Assembly: GCF_003353055.1 (NCBI RefSeq)
Contig: NZ_QKWJ01000031.1
Coordinates: 1 to 64,000 of the forward strand
Length of the DNA: 64,000 nt
Source of the DNA: Cupriavidus lacunae
Lineage (GTDB): Bacteria > Pseudomonadota > Gammaproteobacteria > Burkholderiales > Burkholderiaceae
Reading direction: 5' to 3'
Below the pieces are notes generated by a model. It was given only the letters and a program-made list of their open reading frames with translations. It had not been told where the DNA came from and did no database searches. Shown here in pieces: positions 1-8,509 of the stretch. Within the stretch, counting starts at the first letter, position 1; the number at the start of each line of letters is the position of its first letter. Made by a program: the position numbers and the translations under genes.

Positions 1-183
1 CAGTCTTCGAGATCTTCCGTATCAGGCAAAATTGCCACCACTGATTGTCAACTTCACCCGAAGTTAACACCGTCCAATCCGGTTTACAACCTTTCCTATC
101 GAGATGTGGGTAAAGGCAAGCGCCTGCGGGAGAGGGGCTGGGGAGAGCGCGGGGGCTTCAAGCGCTGCCGTCGCCCGAGTGGC
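1..183. other. Gene-free left edge
   Basis: No convincing gene lies here. The stretch sits downstream of the minus-strand ChaN-type gene. Around 126-150 it carries a purine-rich segment (gcgggagaggggctgggg) resembling one arm of the inverted repeat at 15355-15384, so it may be a degenerate copy of the same dispersed element. Frames open across it on the plus strand are GC-driven and have no recognisable protein features. Confidence 0.4.
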
Positions 184-1020
184 TCACGCCGCCGGCTTCG
201 CTTGCAGACATGGGTCCTTGCGCTCGACCGCCGGCACCACCACCGCCATATCGAACTCACCGTCGCCCGGCGGGTTTTCCACATAACCGACGCTGACCAC
301 CTGCCCCACGTCCACCCCCAGCCAGCGCGGCACGCCGATATCGCGCCGCACGTGCCCGTTGCCGGCGATCAGCACCGCACCGCGTTGCGCGTACGGGCGC
401 AGCGTCTGCGCCATCACCGCATCGCGCGCGGCCTGCGCCGCCAGCATGCCGGGCAGCATGGCCCTGGGGAAATTGCCGCAGTGGCCGCGGTCCAGCACCG
501 CCGTCTGCGCGGCGACGAGGTCGTCGGGCAACGCACCGGAGAGGCCCAGTTGCCGGCGCTCGCCGGCCGGGAACAGGCTGTCCAGCCCGCCGCGCACGAT
601 CTTGCCGGCATCGGCGCGCGACAGGTTGGCCGCCACCAGCGGCAGGTCGTACTGCAGCGCCAGCGCTACCACCGGCCGGTACAGCGGCCACTGCCAGGCG
701 CCGCCGCCGGCCTGCGCGATCAGGTAGTCGGCATCGCGCGGGCGCTCGCGGCGGGCGCGCTCGATATCGGCCTGGCGCTCGCGGTCGAACTGCTCCATGG
801 CGATGGCGGGGCGCCAGCCTTGCTCGACCGCGCGCGTCAGCGCAGCCAGGCGCTGCTGCTGCGCGGCGGCGTTGTCGTGCACCTCGCCCAGCAGCACGTA
901 GGACTTGCCGGCGAAGGCGGCGCTGACGGCCTCGGGCGGCGGGCGCGTGGCCGCACAGCCGGTGGCCAGCACCGCGACAGCGGCAGCCAGCACGCCGGCC
1001 TTGCGCAAACGGAATGACAT
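184..1020 (-). CDS. chaN: ChaN-family haem-binding-type lipoprotein
   Basis: Predicted 278-residue outer- or inner-membrane lipoprotein of the ChaN family (haem-regulated iron-uptake lipoproteins; the Campylobacter member binds haem). The N-terminus has a basic start, a hydrophobic stretch and a lipobox ending at Cys22 (LATGC). The family-typical segment LLGEVHDN lies at about 43-50, AMEQFDR at about 75-81, and a conserved IAGNGHVRRD near the C-terminus. The ATG at 1020 is preferred because the signal peptide follows it directly; an upstream in-frame start would add 21 residues before the signal. It is last in a minus-strand run behind DUF2149, ExbB-like, CobN-like and TonB-receptor genes, which supports a haem/iron role. 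Unlike two of its neighbours the frame is intact. Confidence 0.85.
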   Translation of the reverse strand: MSFRLRKAGVLAAAVAVLATGCAATRPPPEAVSAAFAGKSYVLLGEVHDNAAAQQQRLAALTRAVEQGWRPAIAMEQFDRERQADIERARRERPRDADYLIAQAGGGAWQWPLYRPVVALALQYDLPLVAANLSRADAGKIVRGGLDSLFPAGERRQLGLSGALPDDLVAAQTAVLDRGHCGNFPRAMLPGMLAAQAARDAVMAQTLRPYAQRGAVLIAGNGHVRRDIGVPRWLGVDVGQVVSVGYVENPPGDGEFDMAVVVPAVERKDPCLQAKPAA

Positions 1021-1036
1021 CACGCGGTTCCTTTCC

Positions 1037-1375
1037 TTATCTCGTTGCGGTGGCCGGGTTGGCGGCCTGCTGCTCCGGCACATACACCATCGACCCGTCC
1101 TGCATCCGATAGGCTACGCCAGCCTTGATGCCATCGCCCGAGCCCACCTGCCCGCTGGCCTGGTAGCGCACCACCTTCTCGCCCTGGCGCGACACGATCT
1201 CCATATTTGGCTTGCCCGGGTTGGTGATGACGGTCACGTCGTCATGCGTAAACGGGTTGGCCGGATTCTGCGCGATCGCCACCAGCAGCGCGGCGATCAC
1301 CACCAGGAACACGTCGATCAGGTTGACCACCGACAGGATCGGATCGTCGGCTTCGCTTTCTTCCAGGAACGTCAT
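1037..1375 (-). CDS. DUF2149 protein, ExbD/TolR-like channel partner (HmuV-like)
   Basis: A 112-residue protein of the DUF2149 family. One N-terminal membrane helix (about residues 14-36) contains NLIDVFLVV, where Asp21 sits like the proton-channel Asp of ExbD, TolR and MotB; the rest looks periplasmic. Its ATG overlaps the stop of the preceding MotA/TolQ/ExbB-like gene (ATGA overlap), so the two are translationally coupled and probably form one stator-like complex. Members of this family occur with CobN-like proteins and TonB receptors in hmu-type haem loci, where the protein is called HmuV. The ExbD analogy is inferred from motif position and neighbour, not from a demonstrated fold. Confidence 0.8.
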   Translation of the reverse strand: MTFLEESEADDPILSVVNLIDVFLVVIAALLVAIAQNPANPFTHDDVTVITNPGKPNMEIVSRQGEKVVRYQASGQVGSGDGIKAGVAYRMQDGSMVYVPEQQAANPATATR

Positions 1376-1879
1376 TCGTCCGCCTCCCATTGCGGCCGCG
1401 ACTGCCCCAGCCACACCAGTTCCTCGGCCAGCCAGCGGCGGCGCACGTTGACCACCCAGAACGTGATGCTGGCCGCGATCAGCGCCAGGATCACCGCGGA
1501 GAAGGCGATGGTCAGATTCTCGCCCACATTGGCCAGGTTGCCGCCGGACAGGCCCTTGAGCGCCGGACCCATCGGGATCATGGTGGCCACCAGCCCCAGC
1601 AGGCGCCACCCGCGTGGCGATGCGCGGGCGTTCCAGCAGGCGGTGCGCGGCGACGTCGAGCGCATCGGTATCCGCCACCTTGTGCCGGCGCGCCCAGGCC
1701 ACCAGCACATAGCCGCGCCCGCTTGCGACCGGATGGCGCGCGCGCAGCCAGGCCTGCATAGCGAATTCGCCCAGCGCCCAGAAGGCATAGAGGAACAGCA
1801 GCGCGATCAGCGCCAGCGTCGGGATCAGGAACAGCTGGCCGACGTCGTACATCAGGGTTTCAAGCAGGGTAGGGGTCAT
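1372..1879 (-). pseudogene. MotA/TolQ/ExbB proton-channel family protein, frameshifted (HmuU-like)
   Basis: Two reading frames together give one MotA/TolQ/ExbB-family protein of about 165-170 residues. The N-terminal frame (from 1879) reads MTPTLLETLMYDVGQLFLIP and continues through a membrane helix to IATRVAP near 1605. The family core LGLVATMIPMGPALKGL and the second helix pair are in another frame that ends at 1372. The break lies around 1598-1606, where the expected ...VAP-M-LGLVATMIPMG seems to lack two bases (or to have gained one). Without a sequencing error the product is truncated before the channel helices. It lies between the CobN-like gene and DUF2149, as in hmu loci. A second in-frame start at 1852 is possible. 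Confidence 0.8.
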
Positions 1880-1923
1880 GGTGTGTCGTCTTCAGGAATT
1901 CGATGGATGCTTCTGCCAGGCGC

Positions 1924-4900
1924 TCAGCACGGTCCCGGTATCCAGCTGCCGCCGGCAGCGGCCTGGCGCCGCCGCGCGCTGACGGCACCGCCGACGATGG
2001 CCGCGGCCAGCGCGATGCCGCCGGCCAGCCACGACAGCACCGGCACGATGGCGGCCGCGGGCGGCATGCGTTCGACCAGCTGCATGCCCTGCACGGGCTG
2101 GGGTTGGGACGGGTTCGGCGCGGGCGCAGGCACGGGTGCGGGCTCGGCAGCGGCCGGCCTGGCAGCGCGGGGCGGCGCGGCCGCCGGCGCCTGCATGCCG
2201 AAGCCCTCGGCCGCCGCCTGCACCTGTTGCTTGCGGTACTGGTTGAATGCGCGGTTGTTGCTGACGATGTCGTGGCGCTGCGCGAGGTCCTCGTAGCGCT
2301 GCGCCAGCGTCTCCAGCAGCTTGCTGTCGGCCTTCCAGTAGCCCTTGCGCGCGACTTCCAGCATGCGCTCGATCACCTGTGCCTGGGCCTGCGGCGCGTT
2401 CTTCTCGAACCACGCGTTCAGCCCCAGCTTGTGCTTGTCGTTGACATAGACCTCGGCGAACTCGGTCCACTGGTCGTCGCGCACGATCTCGGGCGAGACC
2501 GCGGTCCAGCCCCAGAAGTTATTGACGGTGTCGAGCACCTTCAGCGCGCCGCTGTAGCCCTCGGCCTTCATGCCTTCGATCCAGCCCGGATGGAAGTAGC
2601 GCGTGCGCAGCTCGCTGGCGAGGAAGCCCGCCGCGGTCTCGGTGCGCGCGTTGTTCGCATCGCGCAGATTGGAGATCAGCAGTTCCGGCGCCTTGCCGGT
2701 CAGGTGCCGCACCGCCAGGCCGATGCCGCCCAGGTACTGGAACGGATCGTCGGTGGTGAGCATGCCGTACAGGTTGGAGCTGCGCGCCAGCAGCGCGCCG
2801 TCCACGCCCTTCAGGTTCTCGGCATACAGGTTGACCTGCGGCAGCGCCTCGCCCCAGTGCTGCTCGTCGGGGCCGTAGGCGTACTGCATGCGGGCAAGGT
2901 AGAGTTTGGCCAGCCTGGCGTCGGCCTCGCGGCCGCTGCCGAAGGTGTCGGTGGCCATCGCGGCATCGTTCAGGCCGGTGCCGTAGTTGCCCGATTCGCT
3001 GGCGAAGATGCGCGTCACCGCCAGTGCGTCGAGACGGTCGGCGGGGACGTTGAGCTTGACCAGCCGTTCGCGCACCGCGCGCGTATTGGCGGCGACGACG
3101 TTGCCGGCCTCCGGCTGCGCGGCGGCCAGCTTCACCGCCTCGGCCAGCCACTTCATCAGGTTGGGGAAATGGTCGCGATACAGGCCCGTCGCCGACAGCA
3201 CCACGTCCACGCGCGGGCGCCCGAGTTCCGCCGCGGGAATCGCTTCCACGCCGACGACGCGACCCCCGTCGTCCCACTTTGGCCGCACGCCCAGCACCGC
3301 CATGGCCTGCGCTTCCAGCATGCCCTGGTGGCGCATGGTCTCCACGCTCCACAGCGAGAACGCCAGCTTGTCGGGGTATCGGCCATGGCGCTTGCGCCAG
3401 TCGGCAATCATGGCTTCGGCCGCGGCCTGGCCGGCTTTCCAGGCTTCGCGGCTGGGCACCTTGGACGGATCGAAGCCATACAGGTTGCGCCCGGTCGGCA
3501 GCGTATCGGGGTTGCGCACCGGGTCGCCACCGGTGCCTGGCAACAGGTACCGCCCGGCCAGCGCGGTCAGCAGGCCGGCATTCTCCGGCGCCGCATCGAG
3601 ACTGGCGTAGAGCTGCCGCGCGCGCTGCATGTCTTCGCGCTGGCGCGCGTCGCCCAGTTCGTCCAGCGGCGCGCCTTCGGTCACGTAGCGGCGCACCATC
3701 GCATAGGGCGCGGTTTGCGACAGTTCTGCGTAGTCGACCGCGAACAGTTCCTCGGGCGCGTCCGGGAACACACGCTTGAGCCAGTCCTTGCCGAGCATCG
3801 CCATGGTCGTATAGAGCCGCAGCCCGTCGTCCTGAGACTGGCCGAAGGTGTGCAGGCCATAGGGCTGCAGCGTGCCGCCAAGTTCATGCAAGTGGATATG
3901 CAGCGCATCGAGATAGCCGGTGAAATCGGCGCGCGCCCGCACCGCGGTCCAGCCCATGTCCTCGAACAGATGCATCGACGCGCTGCGCGCCAGGATCTGC
4001 TGCCTGATGGTGCCCTTCACCGCGCCTTCATCCTGCTGCAGGAACTGGTGCAGCTGGTCGTGCAGCGACACCAGTTCCGTATGCAGGCCCGCCGGGCGGA
4101 ACGGCGGCGTCTGGTGGCTGACGATCACCGCGCGGCCGCGGCGCCTGGCCTGGATGGCCTCGCCCACGTCGTCGACGATATACGGGTAGATCACCGGCAC
4201 GCTGCCCAGTACCAGGTAGGGCTGGTCGGTGACGGACAGCCCGCGCTCCTTGCCCGGGGTCCATTCCTGCGTGCCGTGCGTGCCGTAGTGCACCAGCGCG
4301 TCTCGGCCTCCGTCTCCGGTACGCGCCCACAGGTATGCGGCAATGTAGAAGTGATTCAGCGGCGTGGTGGTGGAGTGGTACAGCGCCTTCTCGTCCGGTT
4401 CATTGCGCTCGCCGCGCGGCGGCACCGGCATCAGCGCCACGTTGCCGAGCTGCAGGCGCGGGATCACGAAGCCGGCCTCGCCGTTGCGTGTGGCGGCCAT
4501 CGCCGATTGCTCGGGGTTGCCCCAGCGCTGCGCCACCGCGGCGCGGAATGCGGCTGGCTGCGCGTCGTACCAGCGCCGGTATTGCGCCATCGGCACCCAT
4601 ACCGCCAGCCCGGCATCGAGCAGCGGTTCCAGCTTGCCGCCGCGGTAGAACGGTGCCAGCAGCGCGCCAAGGTCACGTTGCAGCCGCGCTTCGTCGGCCG
4701 CTTCGGTGGTGTAGCCAGCGGCGCGCAGCGCGGCCAGCGTGCTGGCCAGGCTCTTGGGTAGATTCAGGAACGAGGCCGACAGGTTCTTCTCGCCGGCCGG
4801 ATAGTTGTAGTACAGGATCGCCACGCGCTTGTCGGCATTGGGCAGGCTCCGCAGCCGCGCCAGGGCCAGCGCCTTGTCGGCCACGCTGTCGAGCTGCGCC

Positions 4901-5925
4901 GGCAGGCCGACGATGGCGCCGTCGCCCCGGGCCGTCGCGGCGGCGACGATGGGATCGATCACGCCGGCCAGTTCGGGCTGCACCAGGTAGAACGGCGTAT
5001 CGGTCAGGCTGATGCCATGCGGATCGTCTTGCCACGCCTGCGCATCGCCCTTGCGATACGGCATCACCTGCATCACGGGCACGTCGAGCTTCTCGAACTC
5101 GGCCCTGCGCCCCTGCGGGTTCAGCATGATCTGGCCGTTGACCAGCACGTCGACCAGGCGCCTGCCTTCCGGCATGGCCATGCGCAGGATGCCGTCGGCA
5201 TCCATCACCGGGCCGTAGAAGGTCAGCGCGCGCGCATGGCGGGCTTCCAGGCGGCGGATCAGGTCGTCGATAAAGGCACTGTCCAGCCCCGACACATAGG
5301 CCTGGTGGATGGCGATGCCCACCACCGGACCGCTGCTGCCCGACGCGGCCAGCGCTTCGTCGGGCGACGTGGTGATGACGCTGGCCAGCTTCGGGTGGTA
5401 GTAGGCCGCCTTGGGGAACGCCACCGGTGCCGGAATATTGCTGTCGGCGCGCAGGCGGAACTGCTGCGCGGCCAGCGTGCGCATCATCGCGCTGAAGTTG
5501 GTACGGCCGCCGTTGACGTAGTACGCGTGCAGCTGCGCGGCAAGCTTGTCGTCAACGCCGTGGGTCTCGTAGCGGTCCGTCGCGACCAGCACGCGCGGCA
5601 CGCGCGCCTGCGTCCACAGCGGGCCCAGCTGCTGCTGCATCGCGGTGACGATATGGTCGCGCGGCGCATCGACGATCAGCAGGTCGGCATCGTTGATAAA
5701 GGGCGCGAGCTCCTGCGCTGGCATGCGCTCGAGATAGCGCGCCTCCAGCGTCATGCCTTGCGCCTGCGCCATCTCGCGCAGCGGCGCGAACTTGCCGGCG
5801 GGCACCGGCGAGCTGGTCAGGATGGCGATGCGCGGCGCCGCGGCGGCGTGCGCAACACCGGCCAGCATCAGCAGCCATAGCAGCGCCCGCAGGAAGCGGC
5901 TTGTCGTGGTGTTTTGTGGGGACAT
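1924..5925 (-). CDS. Periplasmic CobN-family chelatase-like protein (HmuS type)
   Basis: A 1333-residue CobN/BchH-superfamily protein. The start at 5925 is followed by a signal peptide (hydrophobic core about 11-28, ending AHA). CobN hallmarks include GTHGTQEWTPGKE at about 545-557 and DDPFQYLGGIGLAVRH near 1057. A single membrane helix at about 1290-1320 is followed by Arg residues, so the body should lie in the periplasm, anchored at its C-terminus. True cobaltochelatase CobN is cytosolic and works with CobS/CobT, which are absent here. The neighbours (TonB haem-type receptor, ExbB-like, DUF2149, ChaN lipoprotein) match hmu loci, where the CobN-like protein HmuS is linked to removing iron from haem. 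The substrate is therefore inferred to be haem or another metallated tetrapyrrole. The frame is open throughout. Confidence 0.85.
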   Translation of the reverse strand: MSPQNTTTSRFLRALLWLLMLAGVAHAAAAPRIAILTSSPVPAGKFAPLREMAQAQGMTLEARYLERMPAQELAPFINDADLLIVDAPRDHIVTAMQQQLGPLWTQARVPRVLVATDRYETHGVDDKLAAQLHAYYVNGGRTNFSAMMRTLAAQQFRLRADSNIPAPVAFPKAAYYHPKLASVITTSPDEALAASGSSGPVVGIAIHQAYVSGLDSAFIDDLIRRLEARHARALTFYGPVMDADGILRMAMPEGRRLVDVLVNGQIMLNPQGRRAEFEKLDVPVMQVMPYRKGDAQAWQDDPHGISLTDTPFYLVQPELAGVIDPIVAAATARGDGAIVGLPAQLDSVADKALALARLRSLPNADKRVAILYYNYPAGEKNLSASFLNLPKSLASTLAALRAAGYTTEAADEARLQRDLGALLAPFYRGGKLEPLLDAGLAVWVPMAQYRRWYDAQPAAFRAAVAQRWGNPEQSAMAATRNGEAGFVIPRLQLGNVALMPVPPRGERNEPDEKALYHSTTTPLNHFYIAAYLWARTGDGGRDALVHYGTHGTQEWTPGKERGLSVTDQPYLVLGSVPVIYPYIVDDVGEAIQARRRGRAVIVSHQTPPFRPAGLHTELVSLHDQLHQFLQQDEGAVKGTIRQQILARSASMHLFEDMGWTAVRARADFTGYLDALHIHLHELGGTLQPYGLHTFGQSQDDGLRLYTTMAMLGKDWLKRVFPDAPEELFAVDYAELSQTAPYAMVRRYVTEGAPLDELGDARQREDMQRARQLYASLDAAPENAGLLTALAGRYLLPGTGGDPVRNPDTLPTGRNLYGFDPSKVPSREAWKAGQAAAEAMIADWRKRHGRYPDKLAFSLWSVETMRHQGMLEAQAMAVLGVRPKWDDGGRVVGVEAIPAAELGRPRVDVVLSATGLYRDHFPNLMKWLAEAVKLAAAQPEAGNVVAANTRAVRERLVKLNVPADRLDALAVTRIFASESGNYGTGLNDAAMATDTFGSGREADARLAKLYLARMQYAYGPDEQHWGEALPQVNLYAENLKGVDGALLARSSNLYGMLTTDDPFQYLGGIGLAVRHLTGKAPELLISNLRDANNARTETAAGFLASELRTRYFHPGWIEGMKAEGYSGALKVLDTVNNFWGWTAVSPEIVRDDQWTEFAEVYVNDKHKLGLNAWFEKNAPQAQAQVIERMLEVARKGYWKADSKLLETLAQRYEDLAQRHDIVSNNRAFNQYRKQQVQAAAEGFGMQAPAAAPPRAARPAAAEPAPVPAPAPNPSQPQPVQGMQLVERMPPAAAIVPVLSWLAGGIALAAAIVGGAVSARRRQAAAGGSWIPGPC

Positions 5926-5942
5926 GGCAAAGCTCCTGCGGC

Positions 5943-8224
5943 TCAGAACGACAGCTTCAGGCTGGCGGCAAAGGTGCGGCCCGGCTGCGTGTAGAAGTCC
6001 ACGCCAGGCTCGTTGGCGGCCACGCCGGTCTGGCGCACATCGCCCCACAGCCAGTATTTCTTGTCGAACAGGTTGTTCACCGACAGCGCCAGGCTGACAT
6101 GGCGGTTGAAGCGCCACCACGCCTGCAGGTCGACCACGCCGTAGCCGGCGGGCTTGAAGTAGGTGAACGAGGTATCGTCTGTGCGCGTGACCGGGCGCGC
6201 GCCGCGCCAGCGCACGCCTGCACCCTGGCCCGGCGTGCGCTCCCAGCTCAGCCCGGCACTGGCGCGCAGCGGCGACACGCTGTTCAGCGGCTGCCCGGTC
6301 TGCTCGTTGTTGCCATGCGCATACGCCACCGCGCCGTCGACGCGCCATTGCGGCAGGAAGCGCCACGCGCCGCGCCACTCGGCGCCGTAGATGCGCACGC
6401 TGGTCTGGTTGCGGTACTGGTAGGTCGCGCGCAGGCCGGGCAGGCAGGCCGGGTCGGACGGGCAGGTCAGTTGCACCTGCTCGATAAAGTCGCGGTAGCG
6501 GTTGTCGAACACGGCCACGCTGGTCTGCACGTTGTCACGTCGGTATAACGCGCGCCGATCTCGAACGAGCGGCTCTTCTCGGGGTTCAGGTTGGCATTGG
6601 GCGCCGCGCCATAGCCCTGGATGGTGTTGCGGAAGCTGCCGTTGACCTCCTGGTAATTCGGCGCGCGATAGCCGAAGACGTATTGCGCCCACAGGCTGAC
6701 GCGATCGGTCGCCTGCCACAGTGCCGACAGCTTGGGCGACAGGTGCGAATCGCTCTTGCTGACGGCGGGGCCGCCCGCGGCCTTGTTGTAGACCGCATCG
6801 TCGCCGTCGGGCGAAAGCGCGTAGTGGTCATAGCGCAGACCCGGCGTCAGCGTGAAGCGGCCATCGAAGAAGCGCAGCTCGTCCTGGACGAACAGGCCCG
6901 TCTGGCGCGTCTCGCCGGTGGGGAAGTCGTGCATCGGGAAGTTGTCGCCGGCCAGCGACTTGGTGATGGTGCCGGTGGTCAGGTTGCGCACGGTGCCGTC
7001 GCGCGACTCCGTGGTGCGCGTGCGCATGAAATCGACGCCCCCGATCAGGCGTTGCCCGACGCTGCCGGTGGCAAAGGACTTGTCGGCTTGCAGGTTGAAG
7101 CCGGTCTATTCCTGGCGGAAGGCAAAGCCGAGTTCGACATTGCACAGGCTGGTGCCGCGCGTGGAGGCCGAGCAGCCGGTGCTGGTATTGCTGCGCACCT
7201 GGTTGGTCAGGGTCCTGGTATCGGACTCCTGGTAGTAGACCTGCGCGGTGAGCTGGTCGAGCATGCCGCTAGCCGGCTTCCACGCATAGTCCAGGCTGAC
7301 GCGGTCGCGGTTCAGGTCTTCGGTGCCGTTGGTCGAGATCACGCGCGGCAGCGCGGTCGACAGGCGCTGGATGTCGGTGTCGGTATGGCCTTCGCGGTGC
7401 TCGTAGGTGAGCTTGAACTTGTGCTCGGGGCTGGCGTTCAGCAGGATCTTGCCCAGCCATGCCTGCGTGTGCACGTCCTGCGGATTGGGCCTGGTGCGGT
7501 TGACCGAGTTAGAGTCGTCGCTGCCCATGTTCTTCATTTCATGCGCGTTGCGGTTCGCGACCATGAACAGGCCCTGGATGGTGTCGTTGCCGCCCGCGAC
7601 GCCGGCGGTCTGGCCGAATCCGTTGTCGATGCCGTTCCAGTTCAGGCCGATTTCACCGCCAGCCTTGCGGCCCTGCATCAGGTCGGACGGGTCCTTGGTG
7701 GCATACGCCACCACGCCGCCGATGACGTCCGAGCCGTACAGGCTCGACGCCGGCCCGCGCAGCACTTCCACACGCTTGAGGAACGAGAACTCAGGTGCAT
7801 CGCGCGTGGCGCTGGAAATATTCGACGGCCCGCCGCCACTGAAGAAGTCCGGCAGCCGCACGCCATCGACCATCTGCAGCACGCGGTTGTCTTCGATGCC
7901 GCGGATATTGATGCTGCCGGCGCCAAAGCGGCGGCGGTCGCGCGGCACGTCGATATCGGGCTCGTCGGCAAACAGGCCCGTCTCGTCCACCGGCTGCGCG
8001 TGTTCGATCTGGCGCGCGTCGCGGGTGGTGATGGTCGAGGCCACCGAATCGGCCCGCTCCTCGGTGCGGGTGGCGGTCACCACCACTTCATTGAGCGCGG
8101 CGAGAGTGATGGATTTGTTGTCGCCTTCGGCGGCAATGGCTGGCGCGCCCAGGGCGGCACAGACGGCAGCGACGGGCGTGACCCGGACGGTGGCGCGCAA
8201 GCGCGCCAGGCAGCGACGTTTCAT
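5943..8224 (-). pseudogene. TonB-dependent haem/haemoglobin-type receptor with a nonsense codon and a frameshift
   Basis: Encodes about 760 residues of a TonB-dependent outer-membrane receptor: signal peptide (1-32), TonB box/plug start LNEVVVTATRTEE, plug domain with NIRGIEDNRVLQMVDGVRLP and RVEVLRGPASSLYGSD, then a beta-barrel ending in LKLSF. YRAP followed by NANLNPEKS matches the FRAP/NPNL boxes typical of haem receptors. Two lesions interrupt it: an in-frame TAG at 7106-7108 (FAFRQE-stop-TGFNLQ, same frame on both sides) and a frame change near 6535-6550 (EIGARY... into DNVQTSVAVFDNRY). The gene starts the minus-strand run and a Fur box lies upstream, so transcription is probably iron-repressed. 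Either the gene is inactive or these are base-call errors. Confidence 0.85.
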
Positions 8225-8346
8225 GGATTCTCCCCATAAGAAATCGGACGCTGGCTGGCAGGAACCTTGACAGGAAGGCTGGCTCGCGCATGGGCGCGGC
8301 GGCCCGCGGCAACAGGTGTCGCGGCGTCTGCGCCGGTTTTTAGTTA

Positions 8347-8367
8347 ACGAGAATTATTATCATTTAA
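8347..8367 (-). promoter_or_regulatory. Fur box upstream of the TonB receptor
   Basis: Read on the minus strand, the segment AAATGATAATAATTCTCGT is an AT-rich island in GC-rich DNA and closely matches the Fur consensus GATAATGATAATCATTATC. It lies about 125-145 bp upstream of the receptor start at 8224, where an iron-responsive promoter would be expected. It suggests Fur repression of the whole receptor/CobN-like/ExbB-like/DUF2149/ChaN run. Confidence 0.75.
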
Positions 8368-8466
8368 ACCTGATTCGTAAAGCACTTATATCGAACCCGT
8401 CACTCATGTGGCGGCCAGGCTACATGTCGCTAATGTCTGGGTCATGGCGGGTGCCCTAAAAGCAAA

Positions 8467-8491
8467 GAGGCCGCAGCGATGCTGCGGCCTC
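8467..8491 (-). terminator. Terminator after the RND efflux operon
   Basis: A perfect 11-bp stem (gaggccgcagc / gctgcggcctc) with a gat loop. On the minus strand it is followed by a short T-containing run (TTTGCTTTTA). It lies about 20-40 bp past the stop of the RND pump gene at 8510. Confidence 0.75.
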
Positions 8492-8509
8492 CTTTGCCTT
8501 GCCGAACCC

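Noticed and set aside
1903..4761. A plus-strand open frame of about 950 codons opposite the CobN-like gene
   Set aside because: Shadow of the CobN-like gene with no recognisable motif and unlikely composition.
1924..5925. Vitamin B12 cobaltochelatase CobN
   Set aside because: Signal peptide and C-terminal membrane anchor, absence of cobS/cobT or other cob genes, and hmu-type neighbours with a Fur box point to an HmuS-type role.
5926..6378. N-terminal extension of the CobN-like protein to position 6378
   Set aside because: It overlaps the end of the receptor barrel in another frame and has no family match; the signal peptide starts at 5925.
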